Positions 43,451 through 53,401 of a DNA stretch of 64,000 nucleotides are shown here, in pieces. Each line of letters begins with the position of its first letter. Positions within the stretch are counted from its first letter, which is position 1. The notes beneath the pieces are model-generated. The model saw only the letters and a program-made list of their open reading frames with translations. It was not told where the DNA came from and searched no databases. The DNA comes from Paraphoma chrysanthemicola (Eukaryota; Ascomycota; Dothideomycetes; Pleosporales; Phaeosphaeriaceae). The position numbers were made by a program, and so were the translations under genes. Location: positions 496,001 through 560,000 of the forward strand of contig JAGMWG010000018.1 in the NCBI GenBank assembly GCA_020744225.1. The letters are read 5' to 3'.

Positions 43451-45451
43451 TCAAACAATGTTGAAAGTACGAATATCCGTCTTTCCGAGGAAGATTTCCT
43501 CTGAATCAAAGTCGTGTACATAGCAGTCCCCAATTAGTCCGCTTCGCTTGACTGCTGACCCCTCAGATGACACGCTCAGGCCGCGCAGCAGCGATGCCAG
43601 AGGCTTGCCTCCTTTTGGACGCAGCACGTATGGAGTGGGACATGTCGGTATGGCGACAATGAGGTCTCCGGGCTCCATATTGGCTGGGCCGAGGCCGAAC
43701 GATCCTTCGTTCGTCCAGAAGCATGTTCGGCCAGCAACGGTGCGGCATAGAATTTCAATAAACTCTCTCGCTTGTACGTTCCTGCCCTGTGAGCTCTCGC
43801 TGGTGGGCGTCTGATCTCCAGAGCTGAAAACTGAGGTGGTATCGGATCGTAGATCGAACTGCAAGGGAGACGGTCCGTAAGCTAGATCCTGGAAGACTGC
43901 CTTGAGTCCTTCGGACACTCTTGATGCTTTAGCCTGCAGGTCTGCCTCATCCTTGTTGGTCCACGCAGCATCTGAATTCAAGTCTCGTTCCTCGCGAATG
44001 AGCTGGGCAAGAATAGACGTGAGACCTGGCGAGTGTTCGGCATGTGGGTCGTAGCGCCACGGTTGGTCGGGGCTTAGGGCATTCGTGCGTTTGGTAACAG
44101 TGCCCAAGCTCATTGTCGAAATGAACAGTTCCGCGATGCCTTCTCGCGATCCGGGTCGACGGCTAGCTTTGCGAACACCGTGGTCGAATACGCCATACCA
44201 CTCCTGCAACAAGGGCAGAAGGTCTCCGCCCCAGGTGGGGTTGTTCGATCCATCCCCTATCCGGGAGACTGTCCCTAGCTTCACGCCATTGATTCTAAGA
44301 GCGACTTTGCTATCGAGAAGATGGACCTCTGGGGCTGCCATATCGCGGAGCTTGACATTATCGTACTTCTGCGGCACGACCTCGGTGACCAAAGGCGTGT
44401 AGCCGGGGAGATTGCGCCAGTCTGGCACCCATGACGGCACAGATGAGTCGCTGGATCGAAAGGCTCCACCACAGTTGATGATGGCAAGATTGCCACGTTT
44501 GATGTGCAGGTCTGCGTAACGTATGAAGACATCTTCCACGGGGTCCGTGTACGAGACTGGAGCCTTCACAGCTGATAAGCCATTCAGTGCGTAGATGCGA
44601 TCGTGCTCATTCGAGCACTCTGCAGGCGCGAATTCGACCAACAAGCTCAGGACATCCGTCTGCGCTTCCGATCCGAGCGTAAGCCTGAGCTTGTACATAA
44701 TCCAGAGCTTTCGGAGAATACCAGAGAAAATTGCCTTGAAGAAAGGATGTCGTTGCGCAATCAGCCAAGCGTTCTTCGCAAAGACCATGAAATCAATGCT
44801 AAAGCGTCCGCATAGTATTGTCGCTTGTTTTGCAAATACTACTTCTTGGATAATCCACCGTCGTTGGAACCATGTCCGCTCCAACACAACACGTAACATC
44901 TTCGCTGTAGCCTCTCGCTCTCTGCTGTCGTTGCTCTCGGCGTAGGCTACGAGGTCTGCGAAGAACCGGTCGAAGCCAGGACGCGAGCTGGATGGAGGGC
45001 CTAGCCAAATGACCACACCTTTGGCTTGTCGGTATATCTCGCCCATGAACTTAACTTGGGCGCTTTTTTCTTTCAGATCTGACTGATTGATGCACAATGC
45101 ATCTATCCATAAACATCGTTGCCGCGAGGTCGAACGGAGATACCGTAGCATCATGTCCACGTTCGGCTTGATCGCGATAAACGCGGGCTCGCTATTCCCG
45201 TAGACTTCCAGGGCTGCTGAAGTTGGTTCCTCACCCCATGCATACGAGATGGCCTCATATGGGAATCGGTTGGACTGTGGCACATCGCCAGGATAGTGTA
45301 TTTCCTTGGAAGCGCCATTGTCCTGCGAAATCAGAACATGCTGCAAGCTGGCCACGAGGGGTGCGCTGTGTTCAGATGCAGGCTCAAGGAGCAGTACGCG
45401 AGTACTGCCTTCGCCCTGGAGAGGTTGGTATGTGTATGATGATATCGCCAT
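43451..45451 (-). CDS. HET-domain protein (first of a pair)
   Basis: A single minus-strand exon of about 666 residues from MAISSYTYQPLQ (45451). An upstream in-frame ATG at 45505 would add 18 residues. The heterokaryon-incompatibility (HET) domain spans about 65-220 with all its motifs: PYEAISYAWG, CLWIDALCINQ, QVKFMGEIYRQAKGVVIWLG and RRWIIQEVVFAK. The rest includes ECSNEHDRIYALNGL and SSVPSWVPDWRNLPGY, usual in long HET proteins. A C-terminal block resembles the neighbouring HET gene. HET proteins can trigger cell death on non-self recognition, but most family members have no proven role. No NACHT or repeat region is present. Confidence 0.93.
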   Translation of the reverse strand: MAISSYTYQPLQGEGSTRVLLLEPASEHSAPLVASLQHVLISQDNGASKEIHYPGDVPQSNRFPYEAISYAWGEEPTSAALEVYGNSEPAFIAIKPNVDMMLRYLRSTSRQRCLWIDALCINQSDLKEKSAQVKFMGEIYRQAKGVVIWLGPPSSSRPGFDRFFADLVAYAESNDSREREATAKMLRVVLERTWFQRRWIIQEVVFAKQATILCGRFSIDFMVFAKNAWLIAQRHPFFKAIFSGILRKLWIMYKLRLTLGSEAQTDVLSLLVEFAPAECSNEHDRIYALNGLSAVKAPVSYTDPVEDVFIRYADLHIKRGNLAIINCGGAFRSSDSSVPSWVPDWRNLPGYTPLVTEVVPQKYDNVKLRDMAAPEVHLLDSKVALRINGVKLGTVSRIGDGSNNPTWGGDLLPLLQEWYGVFDHGVRKASRRPGSREGIAELFISTMSLGTVTKRTNALSPDQPWRYDPHAEHSPGLTSILAQLIREERDLNSDAAWTNKDEADLQAKASRVSEGLKAVFQDLAYGPSPLQFDLRSDTTSVFSSGDQTPTSESSQGRNVQAREFIEILCRTVAGRTCFWTNEGSFGLGPANMEPGDLIVAIPTCPTPYVLRPKGGKPLASLLRGLSVSSEGSAVKRSGLIGDCYVHDFDSEEIFLGKTDIRTFNIV

Positions 45452-47650
45452 CGCGTTGTCTGCACCGCGTAGCTTTTGGTGCGCCCAAGAAGGCCGCTGA
45501 AACATATAGCAGGAAGTAATGCGACGACATTCAAATTGAGAGTCTGTGGGGCGCTTAGCGTTGGGCTATAGATCTTCGAAGGCTATTTGGGCTGGCGTTC
45601 AGCCAAGATTCACATACGTCGTGGTGAGGTTGAGGGACGGGAAAAAAATCGTCAGTTGTACTTGGGTACAAGTAATGTGACTGGCTCGAACGGCCGCAGC
45701 GCAACAGGGGCTTCCAGCCGGGATCGTTCGACATGAGATGAGTTTCAGGCCACAGGTATGGCATGCATAGGCATGCACGCGATGCATGGGATGCTTTCGT
45801 TGTGCCCTGCGGTTCCGCCTGAAAGCTGATAAGATCAGTGGGGCGGTCGCACTTCGGATAGGTGCAAAGTTCACTCGCTTGGTCGAAAGCAGCTAGACTG
45901 TGAAGTCCGCCTTTCTTGCCCCAGCCAGATTCGGTCCTTTTCCCCCGCTACATCATGCTCGACAACAGTTTTGCGCGCGTTTCTTCTGCATTCCAACACA
46001 CTCTTCCATATTGATGCTTCGTATATGATATTTCGAGTCTCAACTGTCTGTTCCGGCTCGTAAAATGAATCAAGGCCATGAAATCCAACCACCACGCTCT
46101 GCACGGCAAGCCATCAATATTTGTGAGCCATGGCACGAGTCAGGACATGCCGTGAAACCACTGAACCGTACGGGCGGTACCGCTCACCACGTGGCGATCA
46201 AGCCGCGGAACCTTATTTTAGTGCCCATTGTCAGGATGAACGCTGATGCTCGGTCATGAACCTGTCGTTCTCAATCCCTTCAGGCGCAACACCTCGCCCA
46301 ACCTGCCGCGTAAGGGGTTGTGATGGCGCTAGGTACGGATCAATTGGCCAGGCGTCCAAAAATCATGGCCAGTCCTTGATGATGCCCAGGCCGATCCCAA
46401 CACCACAGCCAGAGAGTTTCGCTTCGATAGCAATGCTGAGCGTCTTCACACGTGGAAAATCGGCCCCACGGACGCCACTTCCGACCTCAATCAGACGGTG
46501 ATTTTCCGGGTGTTGCTCCTCGAGCCGCCCTTCGATCGAAACTCGGACGTTCAGAAACTCAATGTACACCTTCGGCGCGGTCACTTGCATCGATGCCTGA
46601 CTAGTGACGCGATCTCCTAGGGTAAGGAGAGTACTCCGTGGCCAGCATCATAACAGATTCTGATGTGTGAGCGCTGCGATTTGGCGTACCATAACGCACA
46701 GACAATGCGGGCTCAGGGTTTAAACGGACCTGCGTCCTGCGATGGATCTCCCAGGCTAACTAGCACCTGAGTTGTTGACTAAGAAAGAAAGTTTCTCAAA
46801 TGCTGCCACATCACATAATACGACATCTCTGACTGCATTTGGCAATACACTGGACCGAACCATCTGTCGTGCCGTCGCCAGCTTACTACGGTGCTCGGCA
46901 GTGAACAAGCTGCACGATGAGCCCCGAATCCAATTCGTATGTGATCGTATCCGCATTTAAATCCTCGCTTGTTGACGATTCGCTACAGAAGACCCTGCTC
47001 ATTTGGAGAGCTCTGGAATGAAGTGGCTAGTGAGCACGATAAATTTGCCTTCGCGCATGGCTCGAACAGAAGCAAGTTGCGCATGACGATCAACCAGTTG
47101 TAGATTTTTGCTGCCAGACCGAGATTCCACCCAGTTGGATAATGTGCCTCCCAACCATAAGACCACAAGCTTGGTGGCCGGGAACGACTAGACTTGTCCA
47201 GCATCTCCAAGATCATCCTTCGACGCAATGCTGATCAGGGTGCGACATGGTCCCTAGCACAGTCTTGCAGTAAGGACCCATTGTATCAACAATTTTGGGT
47301 ACCCGAGTGTGCGGTACTTGCTACATCGTTCCGCGGATGCCTTTGCTGACTTGTGCAAGTGACTCATGACACGGCTTCGAAAGACAGCAAGGGATATAGG
47401 CACGAGCGACATAATCACATGGACGTAACTTTGCACATCTAGAGAGATTTGCGTCCAGTGAACTGACCAAAGATCGCGACTAAGGATTTTCCCTCACCGT
47501 TTTCGAAGGCTGTACCCTAGCGCATACGATTTGAGTGCGAACCTCATTCTAGGTAAGTTGTGGCTCTGTTATCAGCTCTTGTCCAAAGCCGCACACGATT
47601 TGTAGCCGCTATTGGGGGTGGCGGAGTTGTTTCATCAACCCTGCACAATC
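45452..47650. other. 2.2-kb divergent intergenic region between HET genes
   Basis: The two HET genes are transcribed away from this stretch, so it should contain both promoters. Short open frames on both strands have no recognisable motif. No repeats or terminal structures were noticed. Confidence 0.45.
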
Positions 47651-49816
47651 ATGCATTCAAGCGGGCCTGAGGCGCAGTCGTTATGGCACTCTCGCCAGGC
47701 GTCCAACCACACGCTTACCTATACATCAACTACACCGCAACTACAAGGCGCCGTTTACCATGCAATGATGGATCTCCTCGCTTCCATATGTTGCTGGCCG
47801 ATTTACGATGATGTCAACGATACGCCGACGGAGACAACCCCTTTGATGACACCGAGAGATCTCCCAGCCTACGGCTATCAAAACATAGGTGCCGATGAGT
47901 TTCGCGTGCTTGTTCTACACCCAGCACGGAGCTTCAGCGATGAAATTGTCGTTCATCTCCAGACTCGCAAACGATCTGACGATAAATTCTATGAGGCGAT
48001 CAGCTATTCTTGGGGCACGGATAAAGAAATTGAACCTGTACTTGTTCAAGATGAGGAGTTCGCCACCTTGCATTTGCACAATCAAAATGTCACCGCTCGG
48101 TTGTTACGATACTACCAAACTCGAAACCAAGCCAATGCCACTCTGCATGTCAGGTCTAATGTGGTAACCTTATTGCGCTATCTTCGTTACCAGTGGTTCC
48201 CACGGTACTTATGGCTCGATGCTCTTTGTATAAATCAAAGCAATATGTCGGAGAAGGGTGAGCAAGTGAATCAAATGGGAGATATCTATCGGAAGTCTGG
48301 ACGAACCTTGATCTGGTTGGGCAGCTCAAGGACGTTCCCGCGCCCATTGTCTGCCATGGAACGCGTGGTGCGTTCGCAAAACACGAAACCTTGGCGCGAG
48401 AGCGATCAGAGCAAGCTTGAGCGAGGGGATGATCTACCCGAAGTGCAACTCGAAGAGACTCTGTCGCAGGGCCAAGACTTTCGGCACATCTTGAAGTTGC
48501 CTTGGTTTCAACGTCGTTGGGTAATCCAAGAGGTGGCACTCTCCCCCCGGCCGCGAGTGGTGTTCGGCCACGATACCATGTCTTTCGAGGACATGACGTA
48601 CTTCATTGATCAGTCAGGCATTCGTCGGGACAAGCAACGGGATCACTCGAGAGTGGATGATGCACTGCATACCTTGGAGTCCATGACGAGCCTTCAGCGA
48701 CGAAATAGCTTCCGAGGCAGCAACTTGTTTACGCAAATCAAACATGATTTGTTCCTCCGCTACTATCATCAACACCCAAAATCCAGCGGACCTGCAGACT
48801 TCATACAGATACTTGTCAGCATGCATGCTGCCCAGTGTTCGGACGACCGAGACCGGATATTCGCCCTCAACAGCCTGGGAGGGCGACCGACTACTGTCGA
48901 TTACCAAGATTCCGTCGAAGAGGTGTACAGCCGCTTTGCTACGGAGGAGTGCACTTACAGTCTGGAGACGTTGTTTTGCTGCGGAGCATTTCCTTCGCAA
49001 AGTTTACCAAGCTGGGTTCCTGACTGGCGCTCTCCTCGGCAGTGGATACCCATCAAGTCGTTTGAGAAGCGACCTCCGAGCCACCAGCTACTCTCCGAAA
49101 ATCCGCGTCAGCCCAATCAACCTCGTCACCGGCCGATCATTATAGAGTCGAGAATTATGGTCATAAACGCAATACCATACACGGTTGTTGCCACCAGAGG
49201 ACCGCAGCTCTGCGACACGTGGCGTGGACGGCCCTGGCGCTCGATCGAAAAGTTTCACAGATTCTTCGCACGAATTGCAGACTCCACCAGCTCGGGTACG
49301 AGGGCACACTCGCTGGATCAACTGATGAAAACCCTAACCGCAGGTGGGATTCAGTCCGCAACGAATCTGGAAAGTTGGCTTCGCTCTGATGAACAGACGC
49401 ATAGCTTCGAGGAGGCGCAGCCTGCAACAGCGATCGCTTGCTGTGATGCCCACGATGTATCATTCTGCGAACATCCTCGGAAGCATCTCAACGTCTTTAA
49501 TATCCTGCAAAGGATCGAGCGAGTCATGGAAGGTCGTTGCGCTTTTGTGACGAAGCGTGGTGACTGGGGTGTTGGTCCTTCATCAATGCTCTCCGGCGAC
49601 TACGTTGTCGCTCTTCCTGGTTGCCAGTATCCGCTCGTGCTGAGACCATCATCAACAGCAGTGAGTTTGGAAAATACTTCCGCGTCCTCTTCTACTCTAA
49701 CGGATGCTCAGGTCCGGGGCACATATAAAATTGTAGGCGATTGCTACATCACCCCCTTCGAAGGCTACGAACAATTGAGCACTCGCCAATCTGCACGAGC
49801 AATTTCCATTGTGTAG
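47651..49816 (+). CDS. HET-domain protein (second of a pair)
   Basis: A single exon of about 721 residues from the ATG at 47651; a later ATG near 47765 is also possible. The HET domain lies near residues 112-300 with FYEAISYSWG, YLWLDALCINQSN, QVNQMGDIYRKSGRTLIWLG and QRRWVIQEVALS. It continues with QCSDDRDRIFALNSLGG and LPSWVPDWRSPRQW. The C-terminal block (CAFVTKRGDWGVGPSSM, GDYVVALPG, PLVLRP, GDCYITPFEG) parallels GSFGLGPANMEPGDLIVAIP and GDCYVHDF in the first HET gene, so the two genes are paralogues with the same two-part architecture. The HET domain is split by an acidic low-complexity insert (SDQSKLERGDDLPEVQLEE). Confidence 0.92.
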   Translation: MHSSGPEAQSLWHSRQASNHTLTYTSTTPQLQGAVYHAMMDLLASICCWPIYDDVNDTPTETTPLMTPRDLPAYGYQNIGADEFRVLVLHPARSFSDEIVVHLQTRKRSDDKFYEAISYSWGTDKEIEPVLVQDEEFATLHLHNQNVTARLLRYYQTRNQANATLHVRSNVVTLLRYLRYQWFPRYLWLDALCINQSNMSEKGEQVNQMGDIYRKSGRTLIWLGSSRTFPRPLSAMERVVRSQNTKPWRESDQSKLERGDDLPEVQLEETLSQGQDFRHILKLPWFQRRWVIQEVALSPRPRVVFGHDTMSFEDMTYFIDQSGIRRDKQRDHSRVDDALHTLESMTSLQRRNSFRGSNLFTQIKHDLFLRYYHQHPKSSGPADFIQILVSMHAAQCSDDRDRIFALNSLGGRPTTVDYQDSVEEVYSRFATEECTYSLETLFCCGAFPSQSLPSWVPDWRSPRQWIPIKSFEKRPPSHQLLSENPRQPNQPRHRPIIIESRIMVINAIPYTVVATRGPQLCDTWRGRPWRSIEKFHRFFARIADSTSSGTRAHSLDQLMKTLTAGGIQSATNLESWLRSDEQTHSFEEAQPATAIACCDAHDVSFCEHPRKHLNVFNILQRIERVMEGRCAFVTKRGDWGVGPSSMLSGDYVVALPGCQYPLVLRPSSTAVSLENTSASSSTLTDAQVRGTYKIVGDCYITPFEGYEQLSTRQSARAISIV

Positions 49817-49896
49817 AAGGGCCTCGCGTGATAGCGACAGAATTCGTGAATTAGGGAATATGATCATACAGCACCAGAAAGTCTGACCGTTCCACT

Positions 49897-51153
49897 TCAA
49901 TGGTCCAGCGCTCTCATCGATACTCCAGTGTACTTCACGCCACCATGAGTCCTTGCTACACCCGCAGGCTCATGCGCAACCCGACTCATATCGATGCCAC
50001 TACCGAAACGCTGTGATGCGCTGTTATCCTCATAGCCACCGACTTTTGTCCGCTTGCGCTTCATCACTCTCCTTACCAGAAAAGCAATGAGGCCTAAAAG
50101 TAATAAACCGCCTGCCGCAGCACCAACGCCAATACCGATCTTGGATTCCTTCTTCAGTACTGCTGGAGTGTCCTCTTCCGCGAGCTGATATTGCATGGCG
50201 TACGCAATGTTGACAATTGCCGAGGTCGGTTTCGATGGGTTGGTCGGCGCAGTCGGTCGCGGGAAAGCAGCCAAAGTGATGGTGTCACTGAAAGCTCCGT
50301 CACGGGACGAACTTGTCAAGGAATCTCCAAAAGCGAGCGTATCCGGCATCGGCGGCGGCACGAGATCCTTTTTCAGAGACGAGTAACACGGAACCTGGCC
50401 TCCCAACTCGGTGCTCCAAAGCCAATACGACCTGCATCGCTGCATTAGTATTCCACTACCACTTCTAAGGGCAGCAAGCTACTTACGATGGACAGCACGC
50501 GGTGCCGTTAGCCGCCGTGACTGTATGATAATCCTGTGGACACCCTTTAATTTGTCCTTGGCTAGGCATCGAGCTTATGGGGAACGCAGCTCGTCCACCA
50601 CCAGCACCGCCATTTGGTTTCTTGTTGTTTTGATCATCTTGCTTCGTGTTCGTCGGAGCCGGAGCTTCACCCGAAGTCATTGGTGTAGGACAGCATTCTG
50701 CCTTCGAACTTATGCACCCGACAACCGGCACCCAATACGCCGTCGGTCCATCGAGAATGGTGTAGTTGGGATCCGCGCAATGTCCTTGCAAAATTTTCGC
50801 ACTCGAAGTTGTGTATTGAGGGATGCTTGAATAAGTGGTTGTTGGTGGAGGCAGCTGGCCGACAGGAACAACGGTGACAGGAGCAAGAGACGGCGAGGGA
50901 ATGGATGAGGGCGTGGGTTCTTCTGAAGTAGCTTGTGCATTGTTATTAGTGGGAGACCTCGTAGCTGCCGGTATTTGTCGTGAGGTCGTGGTCGTCGTGG
51001 TTGGTGGTGCCACATTGGTCCCGTCTGATCGTCACGTCAGTCGATAATCGCGATATGCGAGTACGGAAGATCGCCCGGCTTACTTGACAAGGGATATGGA
51101 GCTTGCGGGAACCGTGGCCGCACATGTGGTGGTATTGGCAGCCCTGCTGGCAT
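49897..51153 (-). CDS. single-pass membrane protein, Ser/Thr/Pro-rich ectodomain
   Basis: Minus-strand exons 51153-51084, 51024-50487 and 50431-49897 give about 380 residues. A Thr/Ser/Pro-rich stretch (PPTTTTTTSRQ) is followed by a Cys-containing region (GHCADPNYTILDG, VVGCISSKAECCPTP, GCPQDYHTVTAANGTACCPS), then SYWLWSTELGGQVPC. A clear transmembrane helix (GIGVGAAAGGLLLLGLIAF) is followed by a basic stop-transfer sequence (VRRVMKRKRTK) and a short cytosolic tail. This layout is common in fungal cell-wall or plasma-membrane sensors and glycoproteins. No signal peptide is visible at the chosen start, so the 5' exon is uncertain. The frame is open upstream to 51231. Confidence 0.72.
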
Positions 51154-52018
51154 TTTGATGTTCTTTCCAAGGCTGGCTTCTGCTCTACTTGCCTTACTGT
51201 TCGTTGCAGGGCGACGAGGAAATGAGGTCACAATTCAGCGGGCAAAAACACAATCAAAGCAACGATACTGTGCATCGCACTACCCTAGCCCCCTCACCGC
51301 GTCTATAACAATCCGATTTCGTTCTTCAGCCGCAGGCTGCCAAGTTCCCCGCTGTGCATCGCCTCAGCCCACCGCTCCACGACGCAGCGAAACTCGTCGG
51401 CTGGGCTTAGTAACCCTCCTCATTGGATGCATAGCCTGCGCCTTCAGCGGATCAGGAAAGTTCCGCTGTCAACGCGTGGTGGCGATGATCGTAGCAGCTG
51501 AGCGTGGTTTCGCAATGTCGCTTCTGGCGCGTGGTGATTGGTGCGTGCGATGAATGCGGTTAGTAAGGGTTAGTGGACGCTCAGCTGCCAATGCACGAAC
51601 CGAGATGTAAAGGGGCGAATTTGGTTCAAAAGTTCGAAGAAAGGTTGGGGTGATGTATACTGCCGGCGGCCTTCTGTGCTGCGCGGAATTTGCGTAGAAG
51701 CAACATACTGAGGGGCTGATATTTTTTGGAGAGGTTTGAATGTGTTCGTCATGTAACTGGCCTTGTCACTACGCTGCGATCACTGGGAGTTGATACTATT
51801 GTAGGAGTTGATCTCAACGTGCGTTTTACAGCCGTGAAGAATGTCCGCTGCACGTAGACGTGATCCATCGCCAGCCCTCCTTCACATAGCATGCCGCTTT
51901 GCTTTATAAAAGCCATGAAGTTGATGGTCTTAGCCGCGATATATCTCTTGCCACGATTGAACAATACTGATTCCTCCACGATTCTAACATTCCTGCAATA
52001 CACTGTCAAGAGAACATC
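51154..52018. other. divergent intergenic region
   Basis: This stretch separates the minus-strand membrane protein gene from the plus-strand orphan pair. No recognisable gene is seen. Confidence 0.4.
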
Positions 52019-52603
52019 ATGCCAACAAGCATACCACAAGCCGACGGCGCTGCCCTTGTCTCCCCGTGCTACCAGATCACGATCGACGTCCTGGAAGTCA
52101 ACAATACGTTAGTAACTATCCAGGCTTTAGATGGTGAGATTCAAGCTCGGCAGTATCGATCATTCGCCACTGCTGCCAGCGACTATCTGCTTACCAGGTC
52201 TCAACTGCATACTGACGGGGAGCTGAACAATACTGTACGTGAGATAAGAAATCTTGCAGCTCAGAAACGGCAGAGAGTACCTAGCAAAGAGGAGGCTTTG
52301 GCTATGGCGAAGCTGCTATTGCCTGCAAGGAGCGCCATTTGTGGGTAAGCAAAACTGGGGACGTGTATGTATGCTTGATATAGCGAAGTTCATGTTCGTA
52401 CATCCCCTCGCTTTGGTGTGAGCTATGAGAAGCGTTTTATTATCACGACACAGCGAACCAGGTTTGGCTGTAAGGCTGTTATTCGCGTTCTCGAAAAAGA
52501 GAGAATCATCGCGACGGGGCACGGAGTGAATCACTACGAGGCGATATGGGACTTGCAGAAAGAGGTTGGTGTAAGGGAGGCAGGGCGGTCTCTGAACAAT
52601 TAG
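52019..52603 (+). CDS. small orphan protein A of a tandem pair
   Basis: Exons 52019-52344 and 52384-52603 (39-nt intron, GTAAGC...ATAG) give 181 residues. The N-terminal part has strands QITIDVLEVNNTLVTIQ followed by helices (SFATAASDYLLTRSQ, KEEALAMAKLLLPARSAICG). The C-terminal part RFIITTQRTRFGCKAVIRVL, then ERIIATGHGVNHYEAIWDL, alternates two strands and a helix, somewhat like the second half of a double-stranded-RNA-binding domain. Its C-terminal half lines up with the next gene (CKAxxxxxExERxI...A...L...V). No family is recognised. The intron is at the short limit but removes a stop and preserves frame. Confidence 0.62.
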
Positions 52604-52954
52604 GACCAGATGCGCCAGCAAAGAGTGTGGTGTCGCTCGTGAGAGCGACGATGTTTTAGATCGAAAGTAAGATGAAGAGGAAGGGTTTTGGCTACTGCTC
52701 GAATTTCGTCTACACAGGCATGATTAGTGTATTAGTTTTTGCTGGCACCATCTTCAAGTGTGAAGGTGACCTTGACCTAGGTTTTTAGAATTATTCCACA
52801 CTCGCCTTAAGCGATTGTGAAGAATCTTAGACACGTTGTCGCTCGTTGTTTATTTGTGGCAGGAACTGAACTGTACGCTGAAATCTGACTTATACTAGTA
52901 TATTAAAGAACTGCTGTTTGTTTATTTCCTCTCTCTCTCTCTCGTGCAACCGAC
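52604..52954. other. short intergenic region
   Basis: Separates the two paralogous orphans. It contains a short CT repeat just upstream of 52955, likely in the promoter or leader of the second gene. Confidence 0.4.
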
Positions 52955-53401
52955 ATGAACTATCGCATAGCCGTTGTAGTGCTGGCTTATAGCGTACTTG
53001 ATACTGATCTGGATACGCATGTTGAGAAGCTGAACGAACCGACGGAGTCGCGGCTTACAGCACTATTCAGAATTCTGAGAGATCCAGCAGGTGTTGACGA
53101 AGAGGTGTACGTTTTCTTGGCAAAGGCCATTGCTCGTGAGTAGTTCAGCTTCGTAACTTGCCGCGTTATCTGATCAAAGTTAGGAGCTGCCTTGTGCGGG
53201 TACAATAGGATCAATCGCTTCTTCCTGCACCTGGAAAATGGCGACGGTACATGTAAAGCAGCGTTGTACCTTGAGGAAGGCGAGCGACTTATCGAGTGGG
53301 CGGACGGCAAGAGCTATGATGTGGCGCTTGAGAGGCTCCGCGACAGGGTCGTGCGAAAAGTAAAGCGGATGCACACTGTAGCGATCGAAGCGACCCAATA
53401 A
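52955..53401 (+). CDS. small orphan protein B of a tandem pair
   Basis: Exons 52955-53135 and 53184-53401 give 132 residues. The N-terminal half (YRIAVVVLAYSVLDTDLDTH, LTALFRILRDPAGVDEEVYV) is shorter than that of its neighbour. The C-terminal half NRFFLHLENGDGTCKAALYL, then ERLIEWADGKSYDVALERL, aligns with protein A around the shared CKA and ERxI residues. The intron falls just before the ALCGYNRI segment, close to where the first gene's intron falls after AICG. The shared exon layout supports gene duplication. Function unknown. Confidence 0.6.
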
